Source: Leptospira interrogans (lineage in GTDB: Bacteria; Spirochaetota; Leptospiria; Leptospirales; Leptospiraceae). From it: a stretch of 64,000 bases of DNA. Every line of letters starts with the position of its first letter. The first letter of the stretch is position 1. Both the position numbers and the translations under genes were made by a program. The notes below the pieces were generated by a model that had not been told where the DNA came from, made no database searches, and saw only the letters and a list, made by a program, of their open reading frames with translations. Where the stretch lies: NCBI RefSeq assembly GCF_900156205.1, contig NZ_FTNA01000002.1:163514-227513 (forward strand). Reading direction: 5' to 3'. This document shows positions 15,014-27,473 of this stretch, in pieces.

Positions 15014-15941
15014 CACTTTAATCACAGATTCAACTTCGGAGGCGGCAAAAATTTTGCTGAAAGGAGGGCTTGTCGTTTTTCCTACGGAAACGGTCTATGG
15101 CATCGGAGCTTCCGCTTTTGACATAGACGCTTGTAAACGAATCTATAAAGTAAAGAACAGACCTTCCGACAATCCTCTTATACTTCACGTGGCAAATTTT
15201 TCTTCTCTTAAAGATTGTGGGGAAATTGACGATAGGGCCAATCTGGTTTTCCAAAAACTTTCTCCTGGCCCGATTACAGGAATTTTCAAAAAGAAAAATC
15301 AAAATCTTTTTACAGCTGGATTAGATTCGGTTGCCATTCGAATTCCTTCCAATCCTACAGCTTTAGGTTTTTTAAAATTCTGTAAAATTCCGGTTGCAGC
15401 TCCTTCTGCTAATTTTTCGGGAAAACCATCCTTAACAAAAATAGAATATATTTTGGAAGAATTTATTGGAAAAGTGGACTGTATTCTAAAAGGTGAAGAA
15501 CCTCAAATAGGAATTGAATCCACGGTGGTTGATTTTATTTCTAAACCTCCAATTTTACTTCGCCCTGGTTTTATAGATAAAAATGACCTTTCAGAAATTT
15601 TACCAGACCTTCAAGAAATGAAATCATTAGACAAAAATTCCTATACGACGCCTATAAGTCCTGGTCTTAAATACAAACATTATTCTCCCAATTGCAAAGT
15701 TATATTCAAAAATTCTTTAAAAGGAATTCCTAAAGAATTTGCTCAAATTGGTTTTCATTTTGAATCCAATTCGGTTTATCAAGTTTTAGTTTCATCTAAC
15801 AAAGAATATATGAAGGAAATCTATTCTTTTTTTGTGGAATGCGATCGTAGAGGAATTACAGAAGCATGGTGTGAAATTCCAAAAGAAGAGAAATGGAAAG
15901 AAGTGCTGATTAATCGAATTTCAAAAGCTGCTTCAAAATAA
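14994..15941 (+). CDS. sua5: L-threonylcarbamoyladenylate synthase (Sua5/YrdC/TsaC family)
   Basis: Makes threonylcarbamoyl-AMP for the universal t6A modification of ANN-decoding tRNAs. The YrdC core spans about residues 10-200: GGLVVFPTETVYGIGASA, KNRPSDNPLILHV, VAIRIPSNP, PVAAPSANFSGKPS, and GIESTVVDF. A C-terminal extension (SPGLKYKHYSP, then about 90 residues) is the Sua5 domain, so it is the long Sua5 form. The start is a TTG overlapping the GH18 stop by 20 bases; no ATG lies within a sensible distance. Confidence 0.9.
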
Positions 15942-15963
15942 AAGAATTTTACACTTCAACCAT

Positions 15964-16045
15964 AGAGTTGTTAAAAAATAAATTCTCCTTCTGTTTTATG
16001 GGAACGGGTCGATGGAAGCAGTTAATATCCACTTTCAACAATTCT
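15964..16045 (+). mobile_element. family E MITE-like element, copy E1 (about 82 bp)
   Basis: Bounded by AGAGTTGTTAAAAAAT and TTTCAACAATTCT, imperfect inverted repeats. The interior (AATTCTC, then GGGTCGATGGAAGCAGTTAA) is related to copy E2 at 28.4 kb. No coding capacity. Confidence 0.6.
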
Positions 16046-16170
16046 AATGTAAATTTAGCGAAAAAAATTTTGGCAAATTCGGCGTTCTCCATAAACTTAC
16101 ATATGCATTTGGATCTCAATATAAATCCGTCGGAATTACGACAAATCTCTCTGTAAAACTTACACTCCAC

Positions 16171-16240
16171 AACGCGATCCATAGAAAGCGTTGTGTTGAG
16201 TTTTCCAACGCGATCCATAAAAGAGCGTTGCTGAGTTTAA
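16171..16240 (+). repeat. family D tandem pair
   Basis: Two units of about 35 bp. Each begins CAACGCGATCCATA and ends in TTGAGTTT or CTGAGTTT. AACGC at the front of each unit can pair with GCGTT further in. The reverse complement of this arrangement appears at 63957-64000. Confidence 0.7.
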
Positions 16241-16754
16241 TTTTGATTCTAAAATTTTTCTCAACTTGTGAGATTAGTTATGTATGGCGTTCTCCATAAA
16301 CTCTTTCAATTCCAGCCAACAAATTGCATGAAAGAAACTTAATACAATTTCGTCTTTAGTTTCGGTTCAATTGACTACGTTTCAATCGTTTTCTCATTGG
16401 ATTTTTTCGAACATAACTGAACGGTACTTTGTAATCAACGTTTAGGCATTGAATTTCATAGGAATGAGTGATTTCGTGGGAGTTCCCACATTTTACATCT
16501 TTTCCTATTTTACTCAGAACTATAGAACAGAGCGTCTAAAATTCTATCTCTGAGGCGTGTATTCCTTTTAAAAATCATGATACTATAATATATTAATATA
16601 AGTGATATTTTTTACGTTTAGTGATCGATTGATAGAAACAAATACATTCTAAGTTTATGGGAGTCCCACATTTTAGGAAATTGGAATATTTTGCATATCA
16701 AACTAGTTTAGGGTTTATATTTCTTTAAATATAGAAGTGATTGTTAGTTTTTAT

Positions 16755-17035
16755 TTAACGTGATTCGAGATAATAGAAATTACTGATCTCTATAAAACTG
16801 AGTACTGTTAATTTTTATCGCAAAACACTGTTTCTGCACAAAATATTGGGTATTTGATTATATAGCTCTGAGTAGTAAAAATTTTTTTCTAAAAGTATGA
16901 GTTCCTACAATTTTAGAATTTGTTCGTAAAATCGTGATTTGAGGTAGCCCGCATTTAAAGAATAGATTTATAAGGTCCAGGTTCCAATTTTTTTCAGAAA
17001 AATGAATCATGGATTTTTTACTTCAAATTCACATT
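16755..17035 (+). mobile_element. family B inverted-repeat element, copy B3 (long, degenerate)
   Basis: Left end TTAACGTGATTCGA and right end TCAAATTCACATTA are imperfect inverted repeats. The interior holds the family core: AAAAGTATGAGTTCCTACAA, then TTTGTTCGTAAAATCGTGAT and AAAAATGAATCATGGATTTT. At about 280 bp it is longer than the other copies, with extra sequence near its left side. Confidence 0.5.
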
Positions 17036-17201
17036 ATTTTATAATCTTCTAAAGTTCTTTTGTCTGGAAATTTTTGTATGAGTTCCCACAATTTAAGAAA
17101 ATTTAGTAAACAAAATAGAATCCTGACTCAAAAACGATAGAACTCTGTCTCTAAAACTTGTAATTTGTATTTGTCTCAAAATTTATGATACTTTTTGTTT
17201 T

Positions 17202-17376
17202 GAACTTGTCTCAAAACCTCACAATGTGGGAATTACTACGAAAATTTAACGAGATTAGAACCACTCGAAAGTTCGTAAATTGCCAAATATGACCTAATTT
17301 GTAGGAACTAGTGCATTTTATTAAAAATTTCTAAAGAATTATCGTGTAAAATTTTTTGAAGTTTTGAGACAAGCTC
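17202..17376 (+). mobile_element. family A inverted-repeat element, copy A2
   Basis: Ends GAACTTGTCTCAAAAC and GTTTTGAGACAAGCTC are inverted repeats with one mismatch over 16 bp. The core matches A1, A3 and A4. It is the best-preserved copy without a nested D unit, 175 bp, non-coding. Confidence 0.7.
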
Positions 17377-17623
17377 TTTATAAAAACTAATTCTTCCACA
17401 AAAATTAAAATGTAGGAACTACTACTTTTACTTTTTTGTAGCAGATTCAAAGATAATTGATCATAAGATTTTGAGACAAAAGGAAACTTTCCGTTTTTAT
17501 TGCAAAAAAATATTAGTATTTTACTATATAACTATGTAAAAAGATTTTTTAATCGCACTTACAAAACACATATTTAAAATCCTAAAATGTGGGAACTCTT
17601 ACAATTTAGAAAAAACGGTTTGA

Positions 17624-19363
17624 TCAACTTTGATTCCAAAACGAGGATCCCAATAAAGATTGGGCTTCTATGGATTGAAATTTTTTTCTCAACGAATTCT
17701 CAGATTCCAAAACATTAGGAAAATAAGAAGTCAAATCCTTACTAAAAACGTTCGATAAAAACCCTGGTTTTAAAGACTTTAGAAAACTTTGAAACGTAAA
17801 TAAAGAAGGTAAATATCGAACTTGAACCTTTTCTACTTTTAAATCTTGTTTAATGTCTTCTAATAAACTTAAAAAATCAGTGATAGAATCGATCATCCTT
17901 TCCTTTAAAAATTGACTCGAAGTAAAAACCTTTCCCTGCCCAAACCGTTTATCTAAATCAGAAATAGGAATTTTTCTAGAATCAGAGACCCTTTTGTAAA
18001 AAAGTCCTTCCGATTCTTTAATCTCCTGTTCCATTAGTTTCTTAGATTCTGGATGAATTGGCCCATATTCAGAAAGAAGATCCCTGTATTTATAAAATCC
18101 CACTCTGTCTTTAGTAATTCCTAATTTAGAATAAAGATTTTTTAAATCAAAACGAATCGATATACTTCCAATACTTCCTACAATTCCATAGGGGGAAGCG
18201 TAAATTTTAGAAGCTCCACAAGAAAGATAATATCCTCCGCTTGCAGAAATGTTTTGTATATACGCATATACAGGTTTCTTTTTTTGTAGCTTTAGAATTT
18301 CCTGATATAACAATTCAGATACAAAAGCAGAACCGCCCGGAGAATCCACTTCTAAAATCACCGCCTTAACCGAGGATTCTTTTTTTAATTCTTTGAGTGC
18401 TTCTTTAATTGAATAATAAGAAATACCGTCCGTTTTACCTTCTCCCTTTCCAATTGTATCATGATGGATATTTCCCTTTAAAGGAAGAACGGCCACCACA
18501 GATTCCTTTTGAGAGACTAGTTTAAAGTTCTTTAATTTAGAAAAACGATATAAAGAAGAAAGATTCAATTCTTTCGAAGAAGGTTTTTGATCTTCGTTTT
18601 CGTTTTGATAATTTATATAAATAAAATTCTCTTTAAAATCCTCTTCATTTAAAAATCCGGTGATAAATTTCCTTTCTTGTAATACCTTTGCGGATAAAAA
18701 AGGTTCAGCAAAAGTTTTCAGTGTAAACCCAGTATAACGTTTGAATATCGATTCTAAATCATCCGTCATTTGTTTGAGAAGAGAATTTAGATTCTCTCTC
18801 GCTTTAGATGAAAACTTATCTCTTTGAAATGTTTCTCCAAAAGATTTATAAGGTCCGCTCTGAAAAGTTTCTGCCTTGACTCCCCATTTTTTGCCTGCGT
18901 TCCCGAAGAAAAAAGATTCGGCAGAAGGTAAAACTGGAAAAAATTCGGAAGATTCACTGCTAAATCTTTTGTTACAAACTCCTAATAAAAACAGGGATTT
19001 AAGCCCTCCTGTAAGTGCAAATCCTTCCAACACAATCCCGCGTTCTTTCAAAATCTGTAATCCTTCCGCAATGTTTAAAGTTTCACCAAATCCGTACTCA
19101 GGTTGTTGAATGAGTATAGAAACTTTTTTCAAATTAGGAACTTGAGAAAGTAATTTGAGCTCTAATAGAAAATCTGTAAAAAAAACTTCTTCTTCTTTAG
19201 AAGAGAGAAGTTTCATCAAAAAGGATTTTCGATAGTTTGAAAATTCGGATGGAATTTCTAAAAAATAATGATCTCCAGAAAAAAATCGAAATCGAATCCA
19301 ACGAACGAGTTGGAAAATCAATCGGAAAGGAATGAATACAATTTGCAGAAAATTTCGAAACAT
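17624..19363 (-). CDS. sppA: signal peptide peptidase SppA, 67K-type (peptidase S49)
   Basis: A 579-residue membrane protease that degrades signal peptides left by secretion. It has the duplicated S49 architecture of E. coli SppA. A short N-terminal anchor lies near residues 8-25. The first half carries the general-base lysine in GPYKSFGETF (Lys173), and the second half carries the nucleophile in SASGGYY (Ser375). VILEVDSPGGSAFVSELL and GSIGSISIRFDLKNLYSKLG are family blocks. Both catalytic residues are present, so it should be active. It is divergent from uvrA with about 110 bases between starts. Confidence 0.92.
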   Translation of the reverse strand: MFRNFLQIVFIPFRLIFQLVRWIRFRFFSGDHYFLEIPSEFSNYRKSFLMKLLSSKEEEVFFTDFLLELKLLSQVPNLKKVSILIQQPEYGFGETLNIAEGLQILKERGIVLEGFALTGGLKSLFLLGVCNKRFSSESSEFFPVLPSAESFFFGNAGKKWGVKAETFQSGPYKSFGETFQRDKFSSKARENLNSLLKQMTDDLESIFKRYTGFTLKTFAEPFLSAKVLQERKFITGFLNEEDFKENFIYINYQNENEDQKPSSKELNLSSLYRFSKLKNFKLVSQKESVVAVLPLKGNIHHDTIGKGEGKTDGISYYSIKEALKELKKESSVKAVILEVDSPGGSAFVSELLYQEILKLQKKKPVYAYIQNISASGGYYLSCGASKIYASPYGIVGSIGSISIRFDLKNLYSKLGITKDRVGFYKYRDLLSEYGPIHPESKKLMEQEIKESEGLFYKRVSDSRKIPISDLDKRFGQGKVFTSSQFLKERMIDSITDFLSLLEDIKQDLKVEKVQVRYLPSLFTFQSFLKSLKPGFLSNVFSKDLTSYFPNVLESENSLRKKFQSIEAQSLLGSSFWNQS

Positions 19364-19371
19364 GCTGTCAG

Positions 19372-19383
19372 TTTGAAAACCAG

Positions 19384-19384
<1 letters not shown>
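19372..19384. promoter_or_regulatory. possible LexA/SOS-box-like sequence between sppA and uvrA
   Basis: TTTGAAAACCAGA differs at one base from TTTGN5CAAA, the LexA box reported for L. interrogans as I recall it. Its place upstream of uvrA, a common SOS gene, makes it worth noting. A short degenerate motif like this arises often by chance in A+T-rich DNA. Confidence 0.25.
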
Positions 19385-19433
<49 letters not shown>

Positions 19434-19472
19434 AATCACGCTATAAATCCTAAAAAGCAAGAGGGTATTTCA

Positions 19473-22319
19473 TTGCAGGAAATTAGGATTCGCGGAGCGA
19501 GAGAACATAATCTTAAAAACATAAACGTGGATATTCCTAGAGATCAACTCGTAGTCATTACAGGATTGTCCGGTTCCGGTAAATCTTCTCTCGCTTTTGA
19601 TACAATTTACGCGGAAGGTCAAAGAAGATATGTAGAAAGTCTTTCCGCTTACGCGAGACAATTTTTAGGCCAGATGGAAAAACCAGATTTAGATCTGATC
19701 GAAGGTCTTTCCCCTGCCATTTCAATCGAACAAAAAACCACTCATAGAAATCCAAGATCCACTGTCGGAACAGTTACGGAAATCTACGACTATCTACGAC
19801 TTTTATACGCCAGAGTAGGAAAACCACATTGTCCCGAATGTGGAACTCCCATTCAATCCATGTCGATTGACCAAATCACTGCTCGGGTACTTGCGTTTCC
19901 TCAAGGATCCAAATTGCAAATTCTTGCACCTGTGATTTCGGGTAAAAAAGGAGAACACAAGGATGTACTCGAAAAGATCCGCAAAGACGGTTTCAATCGG
20001 GTGAGAATCAACGGTGAAATCAGAACCCTAGAAGAAGAAATCGTATTAAAAAAGAATTTTAAAACTTCCATCGAAATCGTAGTAGATAGAATCGTAATGA
20101 AAGAAGGAATCCGAAGTAGACTTGCCGATTCCGTAGAAACCGCTCTCAAACAATCGGAAGGACTTGTAATCCTAGACGACGGTTCTAAAGACCACATTCT
20201 TTCCCAAAAAATGGCATGTCCCAACGGACACGATATTGGTTTTACAGAACTTTCCCCTAGAATGTTTTCATTCAATTCTCCTTATGGAGCCTGCGAAACT
20301 TGCGACGGTTTAGGAAGTTTATTAGAATTTGATGAAGATCTTTTAGTAAATGATCCAGAACTTTCCTTGGTAGACGGCTGTATCGAAGCTTGGGCCGGTT
20401 CTAAAAGTAACGGATTTTGGTTTATGGCTACTCTCAAATCCTTATCCGATTCTCTTAAATTTAAAATGAACACACCTTGGAAGGATCTTCCCGAAAAAAC
20501 TAGACAAACGATTCTTTATGGAGACAAAAAAATAAAAATTGAATATGATTTTAGAGGAGCCAATTCTCATTACGAATTTACGAAAGAATACGAAGGTGTA
20601 ATTCCAAATCTTCAAAGAAGATATAAAGAAACCAAATCAGATTCTATGCGCCAGTGGTTCGAATCCTACATGACGAATCACCCTTGTCCTTCCTGCAAAG
20701 GCAAACGTCTGAAACGGGAAAGTCTTTCTGTAAAAGTGCATAACGTTCCAGTAGACGAATTCACTTCATATTCAATCGAAAAAGCACTCAACTTCGTTCA
20801 AAACCTCAAGGTAACTGGTGCAGAAGAAATCATCGCCAAACCTATATTAAAAGAAATCCACCAGAGACTTTCTTTTTTAAACGATGTAGGAGTAGGCTAT
20901 CTTACTCTGGAAAGAAGTGCTGGTTCTTTATCTGGAGGAGAAGCACAGAGAATTCGTTTAGCAACTCAAATCGGTTCCAGATTAATGGGAGTTTTGTATA
21001 TTTTAGACGAACCTTCTATTGGCCTTCATCAAAGAGACAACACTAAACTAGTTTCTACTCTCAAAAATCTAAGAGACCTTGGCAACACTGTATTAGTCGT
21101 AGAACACGACCAAGAGACTATGGAAGAATCAGATTGGTTGATCGACATGGGACCAGGAGCGGGAGTTCATGGAGGTTCTATCGTTTGTGCGGGAACTCCT
21201 GCTGAAGTTTCAAAACACAAGAACTCCCTTACTGGGAAGTATCTCTCCGGAAGATTAAAAGTTCCAATTCCTGCAAAACTGAGAGAAGGAAACGGATCTA
21301 AACTACAAATTATAGGAGCGAAGGAAAATAATCTTAAAAACATAGATGTAAATATTCCTTTAGGAAAGTTAGTCGTCATTACAGGCGTATCCGGTTCCGG
21401 TAAATCTACACTTATCAACGATATTCTTTATAATGCAGCGGCCCATAAGGTGATGAAGATGAAAACCTTAGCGGGAAAACACAAAACGATCAAAGGATTC
21501 GAAAATATAGATAAGATCATCAATATAGACCAATCTCCCATCGGAAGAACTCCTCGTTCTAATCCGGCTACTTATACAGGTTTATTTACGCCGATCCGAG
21601 AGATGTTTGCCGGACTGGAAGAGGCAAAACTACGCGGTTATGGTCCAGGTAGGTTTAGTTTTAACGTGAGCGGTGGACGTTGTGAAACTTGCGAAGGAGA
21701 TGGAATTCTTAAAATTGAAATGCACTTTTTACCGGATGTATACGTAACTTGCGAAGTCTGTAAAGGTAAAAGATACAATCAAGAAACATTAGAAGTTCGC
21801 TATAAAGGAAAAAATATATTTGACGTATTAGAAATGACAGTGGAAGACGCGAATCAATTTTTTGAAAATATTCCGATCGTAAAACGAAAACTGGAAACTT
21901 TATTAGAAGTAGGTCTAGGTTATATTCGTCTAGGACAACCTGCGACTACTTTTTCCGGAGGAGAAGCTCAAAGAATCAAACTCGCAACGGAACTTTCTAA
22001 AAGACCAACTGGAAAAACGCTCTACATCTTAGATGAACCTACTACCGGGCTTCATTTTGAAGACGTTAGACGTCTTTCAGAAGTACTCCATACGTTAGTT
22101 GATCGTGGAAACTCTATGATTGTCATCGAACACAATTTAGACGTAATCAAACAAGCTGACTGGATCGTAGACATGGGACCAGAGGGAGGAGATGGTGGAG
22201 GACTTGTCATTGCGGAAGGGATTCCAAAAGATATAGCCAAAATAAAAAATTCTTATACGGGGCAGTATTTAAAAAAAATATTTACATCTTCAGAAAAAAT
22301 CTCACGAAAAACAAAATAA
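19473..22319 (+). CDS. uvrA: excinuclease ABC subunit A (UvrA)
   Basis: The damage-recognition ATPase of nucleotide excision repair, 948 residues, the normal length. Two ABC modules are complete: Walker [15 protein letters not shown] near 32-45 and [14 protein letters not shown] near 635-648, signatures [15 protein letters not shown] and [15 protein letters not shown], and Walker [13 protein letters not shown] and [12 protein letters not shown]. Zinc-binding cysteine sets ([37 protein letters not shown]) are present. A TTG start with AAGAGGG about eight bases upstream is used, since no ATG precedes the conserved [14 protein letters not shown]. The next gene starts 16 bases after its stop. Confidence 0.97.
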   Translation: MQEIRIRGAREHNLKNINVDIPRDQLVVITGLSGSGKSSLAFDTIYAEGQRRYVESLSAYARQFLGQMEKPDLDLIEGLSPAISIEQKTTHRNPRSTVGTVTEIYDYLRLLYARVGKPHCPECGTPIQSMSIDQITARVLAFPQGSKLQILAPVISGKKGEHKDVLEKIRKDGFNRVRINGEIRTLEEEIVLKKNFKTSIEIVVDRIVMKEGIRSRLADSVETALKQSEGLVILDDGSKDHILSQKMACPNGHDIGFTELSPRMFSFNSPYGACETCDGLGSLLEFDEDLLVNDPELSLVDGCIEAWAGSKSNGFWFMATLKSLSDSLKFKMNTPWKDLPEKTRQTILYGDKKIKIEYDFRGANSHYEFTKEYEGVIPNLQRRYKETKSDSMRQWFESYMTNHPCPSCKGKRLKRESLSVKVHNVPVDEFTSYSIEKALNFVQNLKVTGAEEIIAKPILKEIHQRLSFLNDVGVGYLTLERSAGSLSGGEAQRIRLATQIGSRLMGVLYILDEPSIGLHQRDNTKLVSTLKNLRDLGNTVLVVEHDQETMEESDWLIDMGPGAGVHGGSIVCAGTPAEVSKHKNSLTGKYLSGRLKVPIPAKLREGNGSKLQIIGAKENNLKNIDVNIPLGKLVVITGVSGSGKSTLINDILYNAAAHKVMKMKTLAGKHKTIKGFENIDKIINIDQSPIGRTPRSNPATYTGLFTPIREMFAGLEEAKLRGYGPGRFSFNVSGGRCETCEGDGILKIEMHFLPDVYVTCEVCKGKRYNQETLEVRYKGKNIFDVLEMTVEDANQFFENIPIVKRKLETLLEVGLGYIRLGQPATTFSGGEAQRIKLATELSKRPTGKTLYILDEPTTGLHFEDVRRLSEVLHTLVDRGNSMIVIEHNLDVIKQADWIVDMGPEGGDGGGLVIAEGIPKDIAKIKNSYTGQYLKKIFTSSEKISRKTK

Positions 22320-22335
22320 AAAGTAATAGAGTATT

Positions 22336-23385
22336 ATGAGTTTAAAAGAATATTTATCTTCTATTCCGCCTAATGAATATCGAAATGTTTTCAAAGATTC
22401 TTTTCCTTATTTGATAGAAGAGGGATATTTAGAAGCCCTTGCAGGCGGATCCTTCGAAACGTTTCACCAAAAAATTTATCAACTCGGTTCTTATCCAAGA
22501 GGAATTGGACTCGGAATTGCAGTAATGGCGCAGACCAACGTCGCTGGAAGAATTTTAAAATTTGTATCAGACGGTTTTTTAAACGAAAACACGATCCATA
22601 AAATTTTTCAAAAGGAAGAGGCAATCCAAATTGGAATCAAACTTTTAAATGATATAAGTTTAGGAAAAAATATCGTTTCGATGGGTGTAAGTGAAACCGG
22701 ATGGAAAGGAAGAATTTCCAATATACTTACCAATTATAGGATAGAAAATGAACGGATTATCCTAAATTTATCCAAGTCCTTTTTAACCAATGGAGCAAAT
22801 TGTAGCGGATTTTTAATCGTAGCCAAATCTCCTTCCGAAACCTTCGACATTATTTATTTGCCACGAGATTCTGAAGGTCTTGATTTAGAAATTTTTGATT
22901 TGGAATACGCAAAAGAAGCAACTCATTGTAGACTCAAGGGAAATGATTTATCTCTTCCTCTCAAGAATCTAATTTTTTTAAATTACCAAAATTTTGCTCC
23001 AGACATTCATTTATCCGAAATGTTATCCGCTTCGGCTCTTTTTTGTGGGTATGTGGATTTAATTGTAAAAACCCTTTTAAAAGAAAAAAAGGACATAGAT
23101 CCTAGAATCGCTGGAAAAATATTAGATATTCAACAATTATTATATTCTAAAATTCTTGAAATATCTAGAAAAAAAGATCAAAATCCAGATTTTAGAATGG
23201 AAGAAGTTCATCCCTACGGCTATGAAACCGCTCTGGACTTAATCTATTCTTGGTTTACGGATCTTGTTAGTGGTGTGGAATTATCCAATATGTTTCCGGA
23301 TATAGGGCTTTTTTATTCGATTCATCCTGGTAAAACCCCTATTTATCAAAAAAACATACTGAAAAAAATTCGAGCCTTACGCTAA
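22336..23385 (+). CDS. diverged acyl-CoA-dehydrogenase-like protein of unknown function
   Basis: A 349-residue protein. The middle carries GVSETGWKGRISNI followed about 25 residues later by SKSFLTNGANCSGFLIVAK, resembling the ACAD beta-domain pattern (V-x-E then K-x-F-I-T-N-G). The flanking parts are helical, as in ACADs, but the protein is some 30-40 residues shorter than usual and I cannot place the catalytic glutamate or a clear FAD signature. It may be an inactive or repurposed relative. It starts 16 bases after uvrA, so it is probably co-transcribed with a repair gene; no metabolic partner is nearby. Confidence 0.6.
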   Translation: MSLKEYLSSIPPNEYRNVFKDSFPYLIEEGYLEALAGGSFETFHQKIYQLGSYPRGIGLGIAVMAQTNVAGRILKFVSDGFLNENTIHKIFQKEEAIQIGIKLLNDISLGKNIVSMGVSETGWKGRISNILTNYRIENERIILNLSKSFLTNGANCSGFLIVAKSPSETFDIIYLPRDSEGLDLEIFDLEYAKEATHCRLKGNDLSLPLKNLIFLNYQNFAPDIHLSEMLSASALFCGYVDLIVKTLLKEKKDIDPRIAGKILDIQQLLYSKILEISRKKDQNPDFRMEEVHPYGYETALDLIYSWFTDLVSGVELSNMFPDIGLFYSIHPGKTPIYQKNILKKIRALR

Positions 23386-23449
23386 AATCGTTTTAAAAAG
23401 TTTTTTAATTCAATCAAAGAAAATCTTAGATCATTTTTAAAATGGGAAC

Positions 23450-23745
23450 CGTAGGAACTATTACAAATCAAAGTTTTACAGTCAAACTTTCAAAATGTGG
23501 GAACTATTACAAATCGAAGTTTTACAGTCAAACTTTCAAAATGTGGGAACTATTACAAATCGAAGTTTTACAGTCAAACTTTCAAAATGTGGGAACTATT
23601 ACAAATCAAAGTTTTACAGTCAAACTTTCAAAATGTGGGAACTATTATAAATCAAAGTTTTACAGTCAAACTTTCAAAATGTGGGAACTATTATAAATCG
23701 AAGTTTTACAATCAAACTTTCAAAATGTGGGAACTATTACAAATC
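23450..23745 (+). repeat. 46-bp tandem repeat array, six full units plus a partial
   Basis: Units start at 23450, 23496, 23542, 23588, 23634, 23680 and 23726 (partial). Each has TGTGGGAACTATTACAAATC, then AAGTTTTACAGTCAAACTTT and CAAAA, with only one to three substitutions between units. AAAGTTTTACAGTCAAACTTT is partly self-complementary (AAAGTTT/AAACTTT). The GTGGGAACTATTAC part is the motif scattered through other spacers. The array ends about 30 bases before the CDF stop codon. The period is not a multiple of three, so the open frames across it are by-products. Confidence 0.95.
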
Positions 23746-23774
23746 ATGGATTTTACGAAATGAATCTTGAAAAT

Positions 23775-24724
23775 TTAATGATGGTGATGATGTTGATTTA
23801 TTTCCTGATAATTTGCAAGAGGTAGTTCTTGAATTTTTTCGGTTAAATTCGGCACTTCACATTGAATAGTAACAAAATCAAATCCAAAAGAAGATTTCAA
23901 AATTTGATTGAACTTAAATACAACTTCCTCTGCAAATTTTAAATCCACAATCGAAACCCTCAAAGTACAAGCATAAATTCCTCTCGTAATTGCCCAAAAG
24001 TGATAATCCAAAATTTGACTTACTCCTTCCACCTTACGAACGTATTCTAGAATATGAGTAATTTCGAATGTATTTGGAGAGGATTCCAAAAGAACGAATA
24101 TTGTTTCCCTAAAAATTCCCCAGGCAGAACGTAAAATTAAAATCGAAATCAAAACGCTGATCAAAGGATCAATCCAGTTCCAATTCGTAATATAAATTAA
24201 AATAGAACCAACTAAAACTCCGACCGTAGATAAAAGATCACTTAAAACGTGAACGTAAGCAGACTTGATATTAATATTTTCGCCACTAAAACGAAATAAA
24301 ATCCAAGCACTGATTAGATTAAAAATAATTCCGAAAGAACTGTAAAAGATCATCTGAAAACTCAAAATCTCTTTCTGATTTTGAAATCGTTCGATACTTT
24401 CATAAAAGATATAAAACGAAATCCCAAAAATTAAAATAGAATTTAAAAGAGAAGTCAGAATTTCAATTCTATAATAGCCAAATGAAAATCTATAATTCGG
24501 TTTTTTAGAAGAAAGTAATACAGCAATCAAGGACAAGGACAAAGCAATTGTATCTGTAATGATATGTCCCGCATCCGCAAGAAGAGCAATACTACCGCTT
24601 TGAAATCCTCCAAATAACTCTACAAAAAAAATGGAAATAGAAACTAAAATCGCAAGGAGAATAGATCTTTTTAGACCTTTCTCCTGACTTCTTTTTACGT
24701 GATAAAGTTGAAAAAAATCATCCA

Positions 24725-24728
<4 letters not shown>
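23775..24728 (-). CDS. cation diffusion facilitator (CDF/CzcD-type) metal exporter
   Basis: A 317-residue inner-membrane proton antiporter for zinc or related divalent metals. Six hydrophobic helices occupy about residues 20-205. Helix 2 has ALLADAGHIITDTIALSL (the D-x3-D metal site with a nearby His), and helix 5 has YVHVLSDLLSTVGVLVGS (H-x3-D). A cytosolic ferredoxin-like domain follows (about 210-300). The C-terminus ends in five histidines (NQHHHHH), which could add metal binding. Its start overlaps the stop of the upstream OmpA-like gene (ATGA), so the two are translationally linked. Confidence 0.9.
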
Positions 24729-25744
<1,016 letters not shown>

Positions 25745-25856
25745 TTTCTTTCTAAGATGGAGCGCTTTACGATCGGGTCACTCCTTTTTTAAAGTTTGTT
25801 TAGAAATTCATTGATCAGTCGGTTCCGTTCTCAATCCTGTTCACTAAAAACCGTTT

Positions 25857-27266
<1,410 letters not shown>

Positions 27267-27473
27267 TATTATTAATTTTCTTGCGACGTCTATAGTAAAA
27301 TGAATTTTTTATTGAATAACAATTATAAAACTGTGGCTTTATGAAGAAAATTGATATTGAGGACACCGTCTTAGGGTTTTATAGAGTTCCCATTTTTAAA
27401 AACCATTCCATTTTGGATTTTTATAGAAGTTTTCATTTTTTAATCAGAAATCAGTTCGGAGAATCAACGATCA

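Larger units (their letters stand above)
15942..17623. other. gene-free 1.7-kb spacer packed with dispersed repeats
   Basis: Lies between the convergent ends of sua5 and sppA. It contains copies of four repeat families (E1, D pair, B3, A2; listed separately) and many single GTAGGAACTACTAC- or GTGGGAACT-type motifs in both orientations (for example near 16480, 16660, 17075, 17410 and 17585). No open frame has a plausible start or composition. Confidence 0.75.

Noticed and set aside
23450..23745. Possible CRISPR array
   Set aside because: Units are directly joined and nearly identical with no variable spacers, and no cas genes are nearby.
23442..23763. Two open frames with repetitive peptides across the 46-bp array
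   Set aside because: The period is not a multiple of three, so any frame stays open by cycling through the same repeat; there is no ribosome-binding site or protein-like composition.
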